Positions 8,181 through 21,400 of a DNA stretch of 64,000 nucleotides are shown here, in pieces. The position numbers and the translations under genes are program-made. The notes beneath the pieces were generated by a model. That model searched no databases. It was not told the origin of the DNA and worked only from the letters and a program-made list of their open reading frames with translations. The stretch is taken from positions 32,309,537-32,373,536 of the forward strand of contig NC_064440.1 of assembly GCF_023343835.1 (NCBI RefSeq). The letters run 5' to 3'. The DNA is from Lagopus muta (Eukaryota > Chordata > Aves > Galliformes > Phasianidae). Every line of letters starts with the position of its first letter. The stretch's first letter is position 1.

Positions 8181-11100
8181 AAAGATTTAATGTCTGATTT
8201 ATAGAGGGACGTTGTTGGAAATAAAACAAATTGAAATACTGCCAAAAATCTTAGAAAAGACACACGATTTCACTCTTTTTAACGGAGTACAATGTGACGA
8301 AGAATGCTGTAACAGCCAAGAAACACACGTATGCTCGTCGTACTTGCTTCGTTCAAGACGACAGGCGTATAGCAAGAACAGCCCCTATTCTGTTCAATTT
8401 TAAATCATCGACTCCTACAACTTCCTCGTATTTTCCATTAGATAACAGTCTGCTACTTTCCTGTCTGCAGCCCGTACGACAGCCAGCGTGGATTTGCCAA
8501 AGCGGCCTAAGGGATTTAACTGACTGCCCCCGTAGGCGACAGACGTGGTGTCCAGAGGGGAACAGCAGAAGCTTGTTTTCTAAGGGCTGTGTTGTCAGCA
8601 AATCCGTCTCTTTGCAGTCTCCCTTACGCTGGATTCTGCACAACTCGCCCCTTCCTCAGGTCTTGAATTATTAATTAAGTTGAAAAGTCATCCCTGTCTC
8701 TTTTTCAGATTGGGCAGTATGGGGCGCAGAGGAAAATAGATGCCTTTGTTTTTTTTTTTTTCCTAACTGAAATGTCACAGGCTTTTGCTACTGATGTCCT
8801 TGTTTATGTGTGTGGAGAGTTTAATAGGCTGTCCTTTGCCTCCCAGCAGACCCGGTTCTTTTCTGTTCCCTCGGTGCTTTCCAGCCAATAGATGAAGTTT
8901 TAGACCAGATGAACTTTGGGATGGAGACTGTCCCTCCTCCATTCTTACGATGGACTCTTTATTGACCTCCCTGGGGAAGCATCCGATCGGGGGGATCTTC
9001 GACCCGCCCTGCAAGAAAAGAGGTGGCGGATGAGGGATCCGCATGGGTACAGAGGGAAACACAAGCATAGCAAGGAGGCACTGGGCTGGTTGGTTTCCTC
9101 TTGCTCTGACCAAGCTGTCAGTGCGTGGTGTGAACAGAAAGCTCCTGATTTTCTATCAGGTATCCTCTGTGTGAGCAGTGAGCGTGAGGACCTCGGGAAG
9201 GTTGGGGAACCCAACACCTGCAACACGGTGCTGCTGGTTCAGGGAAATTCGGCCCCGTGGGACTGCTGCTCCCCCCCTTCATCCCTTCCTCAAGCTGGTG
9301 TGTGCCGTTTGCGGGCAGGTTTCCTTTGGCCTCTGCCCTCCTGCTGTTTTTCCCTCTCAACGTGAGTATGAATGTGCTGTGGACTCATGGAGCTGGAAGG
9401 TGAGTCTGGGCAGAGGAGGTGGCTGGGGACCCCACAGAGGCCGTTCTTCTTCCTGGGCAACCACAGTGACCTCTGCTGTCACCAAGCAAGTCTGAGCGCT
9501 TGTGCTCTGCTGCAGAGGAGAGGTTTTATTCCAGCTCACCCTGGAGGTCCTCTATAATATGCTGGGCACTGTACCTTGCAGAAATTCTCATTTGTGGTCG
9601 TGTCCCGTATGCTGCTGGACTTGAAAAATGCAGCTCCTGGTATTTGAAGAAAAGCCTCCAGCTGTGCTGGAATGTGGCAGTGTCCTCAGAGGCCCCTCCG
9701 TTAGCCCTTAGCAGCAGCCCCGGCCTCCCGCCACAAATGAGGCAGGGGAGGAAATGAGTTTGCAATGATGTGTTTTTCAGACGTGGTGAAGCCTGCGCTG
9801 GTGGCAGCCACAAGAAGAGCTGTCTGGTGGTTTCCAGGGCTGTCTGTGCTCAGAGAAAGGTAGAAATCTGAAGTTTCTGTTGTTAGCGGTGGTATAGAAA
9901 TGTCCTGGACAAGCAACAAGCACAACCCCAGGCCTTCAGGGTCGTTTCTACTGCTACAAGCTGCTACAGTGCAGCTTGTCGCTTCTTTGGCAAGGACCCT
10001 GGCCTGGAAATCGAGAGGTTGGGATGTATTTGGCAGCTCTGGCATCGGCTTGCTGAGAGGCTCAGACAGCTTTTACCTGCCCCCTACTTTCAATACAAAG
10101 CCCCTTTGGTTCTAACCCTCACCCCAACCCTTATTCCTCAAAATTAGTCCCAAGATACCATTTGAAAGTACAGTATTCAAATAATAGCTTCTAAAATATC
10201 TCCTCTCCTCCTCGTTTTTCTTTATTAACAGCTGTAGAGTATTTCTAATGTGACGGGAAACATCCTCCGTTGTTCCTCCTCTATATTTGACTGAAATGAA
10301 GCTGCCCGCCTGCGCAGTGGTACCCACCTCTGCTATTCTGGGCCCTGTGCAATTTGGAGAGTGACAACTTACCTTAACTATTGGAGCATCGACCGCTTCA
10401 CCAAGTTCTCCCGGGCGTTGCGGTCCCTGCTTCCTGCCACGGCTCCTGATTCCTGCATGGAAACCATCACCGATACAAAGCGGGTGGAGAGGGCGGCTTT
10501 TCATAGAATCGTAGCCTTCAGGTAAGGCTGATTTGTCTCTATTTAGTGTTACGCCATATTAAGCACGTATTCATTAACTGCAGTTCATTTTCCTTGGCTT
10601 GACAGGACTCTGGGTTGCCACAACTCTTGTTTGAAACAAACCACCACCGTGGCATTCCTTGCAGCTAATGACAGGGAAGCTCAAACCTGGCAACTGCTAC
10701 CTTAAAAAGTAATAGAAAAAGGAAACAAAACCCCTGAGAAAGCTGTGCATACGTAGCAAAGGAGTAGCAATGGGCATGCAAATAACACGGTAAACTGCTT
10801 CATAGGGCAGCCGATTAAGTGATATAAAGAAAGCATCCAGCCCGTGTGTTTCCCAGCTCCTGCAGTGCTGCATGGACCGTGAGTGTGCGCAGGAAGGTGT
10901 CTGAACACCTTCTGTGTGCCAGCGAGGCTTGGGACGTGATGCCTTCAGCCGTGGTTCAGCTGCTGAGGAAGGAGTGGCAGTTCTGAGCTCCCCAGCTCCG
11001 TGTTGACCTGAAGGAGAGAGGCAGAGAAACGGAGGAGGCAGGTGCTATACGGCATGTGGTGAAAGAGATCGGCTGGCTTGTCGTGCAGCACAGCCCTCCT

Positions 11101-13504
11101 GCCCTCCCCAGTCCTGCTCCCTGTCTTGCCAGGAGTGCACTCGGATGGAAAGGTCTGAAAAATCAGGACAGTTTCTATTCTATGGGAACAAAAGGTTTCC
11201 TTTGTTGTAATTCCTCTGTTCGGCTCTGCGCAGGGCCCTCGCGTGGGGCCCTGCAACACGTGTCCTGCATAATGGGGACAAAAGCAGATTACTGCGGGGA
11301 TGCCTGAAAGGGAGCCGTGACTTGTTCCCTTGGTGCTGCGATCTTGTTTACAGGCTGAGCTTTGCAGGGAGCAATTCGTACAGGCTTCTTTTGCATTATA
11401 ATAGCAAGGATTTTTCTTGGCAGAAAAAAAAAAAGCACAAAATAGGGGAGAGGGTGAGGTGAGGATTTATCACAGAGATGAACATAGCCTTGCCTGAAAC
11501 AATTTATGCTGTTTAGGCCGTTTATGCTAAATGAAACGATCAGTTCCTGCTTCCCAAACGTTGCCTCCCAGTGCTGTGGGCCTGATTCAGCACAGCAGCT
11601 TGATGTGAAGGGTTGGAGGTTCAGAGGCAGCCTTAGACTCATTTTGCTGCTGGCCCACGACAGGAAGGAGCAGGGTGCGGGGCCAGCAGCTGGGCTCTGC
11701 TAAGACTTGGCTGCTGCACATCTCCACTTGGTGTTGGTAGTGTTTTTTTTGGCAAATATTTGGGAAAAATTATCACGTTTAACTCACGTTTAATACCTCT
11801 TTTGCTTCTGCAGTCCTCTTGCTACCTGCTTGTGCTCTCGGCACCTCTGCTGCCACTCTGGTGGCCTCCAGCAACTGCCACTGTGTTGTACGCAACAGAA
11901 ACATCGGGGTGAGTATGCACAACTGTTTGGCACCACGAAGTGTTGGCTGTCCCCTGAAGTGAAGGGCCATTCAGGTTAATCTCTCACACCCCCGTCGTGT
12001 CGTAATGCCCATCTCATGTGTTCTCCATCTGCCTGTGTTTCTGCGTGGTTGCCGAGTAAGGAGCAAAGGCTTGAGATGTTGGGTGGCTTGGCCTTCTTTC
12101 TGGGAAGCCTTCAAACTCAGTTTTGCTGAAGGAAGGAGCAGACTGAGAGAACCATCGATCCCCTCTTAGGGGCAAGAGGGAAGGAGCAGGGACGCGGTCA
12201 CAGTGGCTCCGCTGTCCCCAGTACCAGCCTGGGATGTCTGTGCAGGAGCTAAAACAACTCCATACCCCGCTCCAATCATGTCACTGAATTTTCAAAGGGC
12301 TCAATAAAATGTTTTGGTTGACTTAATCCAAAATGCTCCTGGCATTTTCGCTGGCCAGCATCTAGTTACTGTGTCACGAGAGTGACTGGGGAAGATGTGC
12401 TTCCAGCGCAGCTTTTTTTGTACCAAATTGCCAGCACGGAGGGCTCGGACCACAGATCCACCTTTCAGGTAAGGCCTCACCTACGGCCAGTCACAGCACT
12501 GTTCCCAGCCGGTTCCTGTCCTGGTACCTCTTTTTCCACCCCCCTCCCCACAGAAGCTTCTCCTGGGACTCTTGCTCTACCCACGCTGCTTATTTTACAT
12601 GCTTTCCCCAGACGGCCTTGCCTTTGCCCTGCACTGCTCACAAAGGCTCACTGCACTTTTAACTGTAGAACAAATTAAAAAAATGTTACAGCATTGCATC
12701 CTCACTGTTAAACCTATACGTATGTACATACCAGAGTCTCATGCATTGCCCATCCTGGAGCCCAGCGCTGCGCTAAGCCTCCTGGAGACCCCTACGGTCA
12801 CTGTGTCCCACCGTGTCCCCAGGTGGGACCCTGGAAGGCTGGCAGGAGCCAGCGGCTGAGGCTGTCAGTGGGGACAGGCAGAGGCCTGCAGCAGTGGCTG
12901 CATTGCACAGCCTGCATCTGCTGTGGGATGGGCAAATGAAGTTGAGGAAGTATTAGGAGCAGGTGACGGCAACCAAAGGGGAGCTCATTGGTTGTCCTTC
13001 ACTTTTTTTGACTTTTCAAGCTTCAGGCAGCAACTTCCAAAATTCTTCCTGAGCCGATCAGAGCGCTGATAAAGGGAACACCTTCAGCCGCTGTGACTTA
13101 GCATGCAGCCACCTCGAGTGGCTGGGTTTATTATCACTCGATGGGTTTTAATTGATGCTTTCTGCTTGTTTTAAATGGGATAGTCAGTCTCTTCTTAGTA
13201 GCTTTTGGTTGTATGATTCCAAACTGAGTGCAGCCTTTAAAAGAGACCTGGGTGAGTTTAGGGCTGATGCACCGTTACTGAAACAGTAGAACCGAATTCC
13301 CCTGCCTGCTGGATGCTGGGCCTTAAAGCAGGGATGCAGGCAAGTGCAGAAAGCAGCAGCTCTGCCTGCTGAGCTCCGTGCGTGGGGCTGCAGCTCAGGG
13401 CTGGTGGGACAAAGCTGCTGTGCAGGCTGCTCAGCTGTGCTGCTGAACATGCAAGGTACAGGAGGTCTGCAGGAGCGGGCCTTGGCAGTAAGGTAGGATT
13501 CAGA
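8181..13504. other. GC-richer intergenic DNA, no named gene
   Basis: I recognise no protein family here on either strand. Open frames of 100-150 codons exist (for example + 8916-9365 and - 10112-10504) but show no domain and no conserved look. Two segments are flanked by good splice sites (+ 11814-11908; - 10373-10452) and might be non-coding RNA exons. They are listed as findings only. Confidence 0.5.
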
Positions 13505-15055
13505 TTGTTTTTTTTTCTTTTATTTTTTACTTATTTGTTCATTTTTTATTGATTTCGTTTTCATTTATTTTTAAGTTTTTAATCTAGTATTTTATTCTTT
13601 TAATTTTAAATTTAGTTTTATTTTCTTTTCAATTTCACTTATTTTTTTAATTTTATATTATTATTTTACCTTTTTTCTTTATTTTTAATTTTTAAATGTT
13701 TATTTTTTGTTAATTTGTTTTTATTTTGTTATTTCCTTTTTATTTTACTTTTTTGTTTTATTTTTATTTATTTCATTTTTAAATTTTCTTTTATTTTTAA
13801 TTTATTTTTATTTCTATTTTTTACTTTCATTTTCATATTTATTTTTAGGTTTTTATTTTTGTTTTTTATTTACTTTTTATTATTTTATTGCTTTTAATTT
13901 TTATTATTTACTAATTATTATTTAATAATTACTTTATTATTATTTATTAAATTTCTTTTTATTTCTTTTTATTTTTTCATTTATTTTAAATTTTTAATTA
14001 TTTATTCCCTTTTTATTTTTCCATTTTTTATTTTTTAATTTCATTTTCATTTTTTATTTACTTTTTATTTTTTTCATTTTTATTTTTATTTCCTTTCTAT
14101 ATTTAATCTTTATTTTTAGTTGTTCTTAATTTATTTTTATTTTAATTTTTTATTATTCATTTATTTTTATTTCAATTTTTTATTTTTCATTTATTTTTAT
14201 TTCGTTTTTCATTTTGTGTAATTCATTTTTATTATTTTACTTCCTTTCTATTATTTTTTCTTTTTTTCTTTTCTATTTCCTTCCTATTTTTTGTTTTTCA
14301 TTAGTATTTTATTTCCTTTTTATTGTTTTATTGTTTTTAAATTCCTTTTTATTTCTTTTTATTTCATTTATTTTTAATTTTATTTACTTATTTATTTGTT
14401 TTTATTTTTCCATTTTTCATTTTTTATTTTTATTTCCTTTTTTAAATTTCCTTTTTATTTTTTCATTTTTATTTTTATTTCCGTTTTATTTTTCGTCTTT
14501 ATTTTTATTTCTTAATTTATTTTTATTTCTTTTAATTTTTTTATTTTTCATTTATTATTTTTATTTCATTTTTCATTTTGTTTTTTTTTAATTCATTTTT
14601 ATTATTTCTTTTATTATTTTTTTCTTTTCTATTTCTTTCTTATTTTTTATTTTTCATTAGTATTTTTATTTCCTTTTCATTATTTTTATTTCCTTTTTAT
14701 TTTTCGTCTTTATTTTTAGTTGTTCTTAATTTATTTTTATTTCTTTTAATTTTTAATTTTTTCATTTTTTAAAATTCATTTTTATTATTTTACTTCCTTT
14801 TTATTTTTTTCTTTTCTACTTCCTCCTTATTTTTTTTTGTTAGTATTTTTATTTCCTTTTATTATTTTTCATTTTTTTATTTTCGCTTTATTTTTATTTA
14901 TTTCCTTTTAATTTTTAAAACGTTTCTTTTATTCATTTTCCGTTATTTTCTTTTGCATTTCATAGTATAATTTTATAATAGTTTATCATATTTTTATCAT
15001 ATTTTATGATACTTCAATATTTTATAATATTTTATATGCTGTATTTTACTTCTTA
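13505..15055. repeat. Long T/A-rich, nearly G-free tract
   Basis: About 1.5 kb built from TTTTATTT, TTTCATTT and TTCCTTTTTATT units on the + strand, with very few G. Inside it, longer similar blocks recur: an ATTCATTTTTATTA landmark occurs at about 14221, 14591 and 14774, spaced about 370 and 183, suggesting a higher-order unit near 180-185 bp. On the - strand it is A-rich with AATAAA many times over. The F/L/Y-rich open frames across it are by-products of composition. Confidence 0.85.
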
Positions 15056-15494
15056 GGTTCTGTTTCGTATGTTCTAAACCGCATCCAGGCACCTGAATAA
15101 TTCCCACCTACTCCATGGCAGGCAGGCTGACCCCCCTGCAGCTGTCAGTGCAGCACGAAGCTGCTTGCAGGAGCTCAGGTGCGCTTTTCAGTACGGCTCA
15201 CACACCCGAACCTGAGCCTTGCAGAGGTGAGTGGCAGTGGGCTCTAATTAGCACTGTTTCCCTGGAAAATAGCTGCCAGATTAACATTTTTCTTTTGCCC
15301 AGGAAATAAAACCTTCTTGGGGACGCTGAACGCGGCGGTGGGGGGCTGCGTGCAGCGGGCCTGGTGCTGGGGTGCCCCTTTATAGGGCCGTGCCTTTGGG
15401 GGCGCTGCTTTCGGGGTCCTTTACCGCCTCCCAGCAGCCCCCTCCGTGTTGCTGGGGATGCTCAACCCCCTGCCAAGAAACTCCACGCGCACAC
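15056..15494. other. Spacer beyond the ERBB4 poly(A) site
   Basis: Mixed-composition DNA between the T/A-rich tract and the inferred ERBB4 cleavage site. No gene was recognised. On the - strand the first bases past the cleavage site are G/T-rich (GTGTGCGCGTGG), as expected of a downstream cleavage element. Confidence 0.5.
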
Positions 15495-18400
15495 GGAGGA
15501 GTTTTGTTTCATATTTTATTGAATTTCATTTATATTAAATTAAAAATATATTTCTGACAGATTCATGTAACAAAAAGGCAGAACAGTTTTCAAATTGTTC
15601 AGCTGGGATGAGCGCGGGTCGATGCAAGGTGGGTGGCAGTCTACATTTGCCTTAACGAACAGATTAAGCTCTACCCCAAGGGCCGTGAGGAGAAACGTGG
15701 GACTGCACACGGGGGGCAAAGTATAACCACACACAGAGAAGGTCTGCAGGCTTCTCCCCAGCCTCCAAACAAGACAGAAGGGGAGGGAAGGAAAAAAGAG
15801 AAAGAAAACAAACGAGAAACCGTGAAAAGAAGGGAAATTATGCTCAAATATGTACCTAATATTAACCCAGGTCAGTGTCTTAACAGTGCGTAATCCTCAA
15901 CAGCTAAAATATGAGAAAGGAAAGGTTAAAGTAACGTTACGCCACACACAACTGGCATACCCTACTGTGTAAGCAAGTGCAGAAAGTCTGAACACACCAC
16001 AATAGTGCTAAAACACAGAATCCCACAGAATGACAAAAATGGTATTTCTAACCAAAACCGGAGGGTGGGAGGGGAAGAAAGAAAAGGGGAAGGAGCGCAT
16101 AAATCACAAGCAAATTACCTATATACAAATCAACCCTAAGGACGATTATGTTCCAAATAATGGTGACCACAAGGAAAATAAAAGCAACATTATCCTTATT
16201 TACAAATGCAACTAGCTGTGTCTTTAACAAGCTATAAAAATACTATTCACATTTTCAAAGTAACATACAGTAGTTTTTGTATTTTTCTGTTTTTGTTTCA
16301 GAAAGGCAGCTAACTCTGAATGCATCGCTTTGCACGAAATGAGCGTCTTCCCCGACAAACCGGTGCTCCTCTTCTTCTGAAGGTGCTTCTAAGGCAGAAC
16401 TACTGTGCCATGATCTCTTCACGCTGTTAGAACCCAGAGAACTGCCCCAAAACCAGAGTCCCCTCACCCCTACCTCCACCTCTCTCTGCAGGGCTGTGCC
16501 CCCCTGGCAGGAGTGGTGCTGCTCCTGCAACTCCTCCCAGCTGGGGCCCAGTCTCATTGCCCTCCCAATTTGGGAAGGTGAGCTTTGCCCTACAGAACAC
16601 GTAATTTAAGGACTGCAAGGACAGCAAACGTATTTTGGGTATCTCTGTTTCTACCGAGAGACTGCTTTCCCCCTCCATTTCCCCTCTCTACCCTAGGGTT
16701 GCTACCTCTGTAGAAACTCCAGCTTACCATGCTGGGGAAATGTCAAAAACTGGGCAGAAGAAAAACCAAACCAAAAGGTGAAAACCATTGTGAATAATGT
16801 TACAAATGCACACCCATTTCCAACGCTGAAATGCTATTAAAAACCGTGTTCTCAATCATCTGCATTCTCAGTATGCCCCACCATGAGAAGGCGGGGACCC
16901 AGCAACTTCCTTCTGCCCCATCTCCAAAGGAACGCTGCCTTAAGTGCATTCAAAGTTAGCTACCCCTTACACAGCTGCTCAGTATTAATCGACCCATTTA
17001 ACAGCAGTACCAGCTTATGCTACATATGTCGTATTACCTTACCTCAAAGGAACGGCGTACGTATCTACATTTATAAAATACCATTCACAGTTTATTACTG
17101 TGGTTATCCCAAAAGGGTTTAGTCTTCGGAGCGCTATGGACATAATAGGGCGTTTTTATCCCTAAGAGGGCTCGCAGCCTGGGCAGGGCACGGGGACAGA
17201 GGTGCTGCCATCAGCAGGGTGCACCTTAGCCCTGGTGGTTCCATCCACGACACTTTCGGAGCACAATCTCATGGCTTTATTTTTTTTTTCTGGGGGAGGG
17301 AGGAACTGGGATGCATCTATTCACACGGCCTAACACCTTACAAATCTACAAAATCCCTCTTTACCAAGGTCCAAAACTCTCTAATTATAAAGAATAAAGT
17401 AGCGCTAACTATTCACACTTCCTAACAGGGATTATGTCCTTAGCTTCCTCCTCAGCTCAGCACAGACCTCCCCCCACCAGCTGGGCTCACCGCTTCAACC
17501 TTCCTCTGTGTTTCAGAAAGCACCACTGCCATAAGTCAGACTTAACAGAGCGCAGAGGATCCCCTGCCTTGTCCCAGCCTACGAACAGATACCAGCCCTG
17601 GCCGTGGGACAAATGGAGATGCCTTACCTTCAGCCTTACCTTAAAGTCATCTCTGTGACAGCAGCGAGCCCCCTCACAGCGTCAGATACTAAATCTGAGT
17701 GGTGCAGTGTGACCATGTGCTTCAATAAAGTGACTCGCGTGTCCCCCTTCATTCTTGGGCATTTGAGAGTCGCTTCAAACCACGGAACATTGTTATTTAT
17801 TCCTGATTTGAAAACCCCACTTTAATGGTGACCGCTTCTACCTGCATAACACTTAGCAAAAGGCCAAAAATAAAAACGAGGGCATGTTCTGAGCAGCTGA
17901 GGCTGCCCTCGTGGACAGCCGTGCTTCTTTGTGTGTGAGGAAATGTAGTACTGCAGCCATCCAGCCCCTGCCTGTGTGCAGCCCTGGCTTGTGGAAGTGG
18001 CACTGGAACCCAAATCCTGCATGCGTAACAACAGATGAGCTGTTCTGTCAGCAGCAGAGATCTACAATCCAGAATAATGGAAACACTACAAGCGACAGAT
18101 CTAGAAATGAGCAGGTGTACAGTCTTTTTTATATTATTGCAAGTCAAAACATCTCTTACAAACAATAGCAGAAGAGAACTCCGGGTGACGCTGCCTGTTC
18201 TGAGGTGATGGTCTTTAAGAGCCCAAGAGGTCACTGATCACCCGAGGCTTGCTTAGTCCTTGTTAAAGCCTATTTTCTACAGGTCCCCCTTGAGCTAAAG
18301 AGCCTTCAAAAGAGATGAACACCTACCTGAGCTCGCACCCAGCTCTCGGCTGGCAATAAGCACTGGATCCCCTCTGCGTGCACGGGCCCCAGCACCAATA

Positions 18401-21400
18401 ACACAGCAGCCCTGCACGCGCCATTTCGGGGCTCCTCCTCACTGTCCCAGAGGACCACACGAAATGAGCTCATTGCATACGGTTCCTGCACTCTGGACTG
18501 CATTTCCACCAAGTGGTGGGATCCAGGGTCAGTGCAACCATTTTTTGTTTCGTAGCAGGAGAAACATCTCTGAGCTGAGCTTAGGGTACCTGGAGCACAT
18601 CCGTGTGATGCCTCCAATCGCTGCTATGCACTCAAGACAAGTCGTGAATACTCCACTGCATCTAAGCAAACGGTCATATAGGTTCAACTCCTTAGCTATT
18701 TTGCAAAAAAAAAACAAAAAAAACCTTAATATTTATTTGAGTAATCAATGAGGTGCAGCTTCCACTTCTGTCAGAACTAGCCCTCAGCTCGGCAGGTAAC
18801 ACCTAAGATGATCACTGCAAGAGAGAAGGTGAAAACCAGCTCTTGCTCTCCTTCATTTAGCGTTTTTACCTTAGACAAAGGCTGATGGAGGTATCTGCTC
18901 TTGAGAAGCAGTGCACTGCTTTCCTTTTGTACATGAACAAAAGGAAAACATCTACCAACAGGTGTCTGCCCATGAAAAACCCACGGGAGCTGATGCTGGT
19001 GTGTATAGATACCACTGTAGAACCAGAGAATTAATCAGAGATGGAGAAAATAATTCTGCTGATGCTCACCTACAGCTTTGTGCTGACAAAATGCACTTTG
19101 TGTGTGGATAGCCCCCAGTGCCAGGTGACGGCCTGCCCCAAGTGCTGCCTCCATCGAAGGAACGCTGCATTTCCACGCTACCAAGTGCATCTTACCCACA
19201 AACAACGATTACAGTGAATAAATAATTCAAGCTATGTAAGAAATGCTAAAGAACGCTGTTATTTACATTTTGTTTCTTTCTAACGCCGGTCCTACTTACT
19301 TTATTACCAGAGGAACAAACAGGTCTCCACCTTCCACGAGCAGCTGTCTGATTCTGGAGACGTACGTCCCTCTCCCCCCATCGCTTTCATGTGCTCCTCT
19401 CTGAATTCATGCACAAGCAGTACAGCCATTGTTCTTCTCCATTGGGAGTTACTCTGTTGTATGACCTGCTCAGGGATAAACTGACCACCCCTTCCCCCGC
19501 TGCTCCATCTGCCTACAGCACCTAAGCTGCTTACATGCTTCGGTACTGTCACCAGCAAACCTTCCAGGAGCAGGGTCCCCAGGAGAGCATGTGCCATCTT
19601 CTGTTTCCCATCACAATCAGAATGTTACAGATGGTGCCAGAAGGAGACGCCGTCTTTGAGCTATGTGACGCTCCCTAATCACTGATTTCACCTCAGAGGT
19701 GTGCTGGTCATTTGCTCTGTTCTCATCTGGCCCAGCATCTCCCTTCAGGAGCTCCGAAGAGCCCCACGCGGCAGGCGTAGCAGTACCCTGCAGCTGGAGG
19801 TGAGCTCGGCTGGCTCAAGCAGGGCTGGGCACACGTGGCACAGGAGCAGGCTGTTGGCAAAACCGGCCCTGGCTCAGCAATCACACGTTTCCTTTCCACC
19901 ACCAAGCACCCAGCTCTGAAAACTTCTCCTACCTTTTGTCAGGCTGCCCCCGAGCCACCAGGACTGCAGTCAGTATTGCAAGCTGTGTTCATAGGAAGGA
20001 TGGTGGAGGAACTGGATACAATTTCCAGACCACTGGTTGTTGCTGGTTTTGTTGCCAGGTTACCCCAAAGATCTTGACATTAATAGTACTGTAGTGCATA
20101 AACTGAAATACTGCCCTCCACCAGGTATTACTCTCCCTTTCTAAAAGCCTTAATTAGACACAGACACCTCTTTACAGGTACCTAATGCAACCTCAAGATT
20201 TTCAGTGGGAACCAGGCGCACAAATGCTCACACAGGACGTGTTGGCGCACCAGGAGCAAGCCATCAGCAGCACTGCTCCACCCCTCCCAGCTCCATCTGC
20301 TAACGCATCCCAAACAGTGGCTGATGGTTCCTTCCCAACAGGAAGAGGGGTGTGCAGCTTTCTACCTAAAAACTGAGGCTGATGAATGCGGAACCCAGTG
20401 CAGGGAGGCCAACTCGTACCTGTTTACATTTTGGGACTGAAAGCTCTGTGAGTCATGCGCATTTTGACTTAGCAAACATCATGTACACTGTGTTCTGTGA
20501 CAGAGTAATCCTCCTGTTAGAAAAAAGCATTCCGTACTGTGCTGCACACCGGAGAAAGGCATTCTCCTCCTTGGATCCCTTCCAGGGCTTGCTCTGCTGT
20601 CCTTCACGTGGCAGCAGTAAGAGCTGGCTGCTCTGTCACTGTGTTCTCTGAAACAGTCAATGCAACGCCTCTCCGAACTGGTGGACATTGTACCAAAGAC
20701 TTGATATGCTTCATTTTGGCATTTCCACAGTCGTCCTTTACATATAATTCACTTTTTTTAATTTAAAATTATTATTTTGTATTTTGCTGGTCACTTCCAT
20801 ATTGCTTCATTCAAAATCCAGAAAACAGTTCAAATAAAATCAGAGCTTAAGTGCAAACTAACTTTCCAGTGAACCTCTATGTGCGTTTTCTCCAGTCCAG
20901 TGTCTTTCTTTCTTCCAGTTTCAAGGACGCTTCCCGCCAGCACCCCACAGAGAGCTGGGCTGACTCCGTGACCCACAGTGAACTCTCCAGTGCTCCGTCT
21001 CATCCTCAGCATTGCCTGACAGCATCCCCAACCACCTTCGTGATCCCAAAGAAGAAAAAGAGGGAAGAGTGTATTTGCGTTTATGTACCTATGGTCGGCA
21101 GGTATAAAACAGGAAAACGGAGCCTTTTACGTACAAATCTTGATTTCTTGGCCTGTCCTTTCCGGTTCAAGAAGAACACGCGGGGGGTGGGGGCTTTGTT
21201 ACTCATTTCTGAAAGGATTTTTCTGTTTAAAACGTTTGTCCTGTTGGCACATATACAAAAATGGTCACGTCACGCACCAGTTCTGAGCTGGAGTCTCTGC
21301 GGTTAGGAAGTGGCACAAAATCATGATGTAGCTCTCAGAACAAGGATTGCGCCAGCTCTCAGAGTCACATCATCATTTCTGGGAAAGCCACGATGAAGAT

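Noticed and set aside
8916-9365. 149-codon + strand open frame in GC-richer DNA
   Set aside because: No recognisable family, no splice or promoter support, and overlapping open frames in other phases suggest composition alone.
10112-10504. 130-codon - strand frame containing IGDGFH, like the ZIP GDGIHNF motif
   Set aside because: The match is only a few residues, the following residues do not fit, and the true GDGIHNF exon of the relic is at 7742-7793.
14214-14772. Open frames of 125 and 64 codons, almost all F, L, I, S and Y
   Set aside because: They follow from the T-rich low-complexity tract, where stop codons are rare in some frames. No start context, domain or splice structure.
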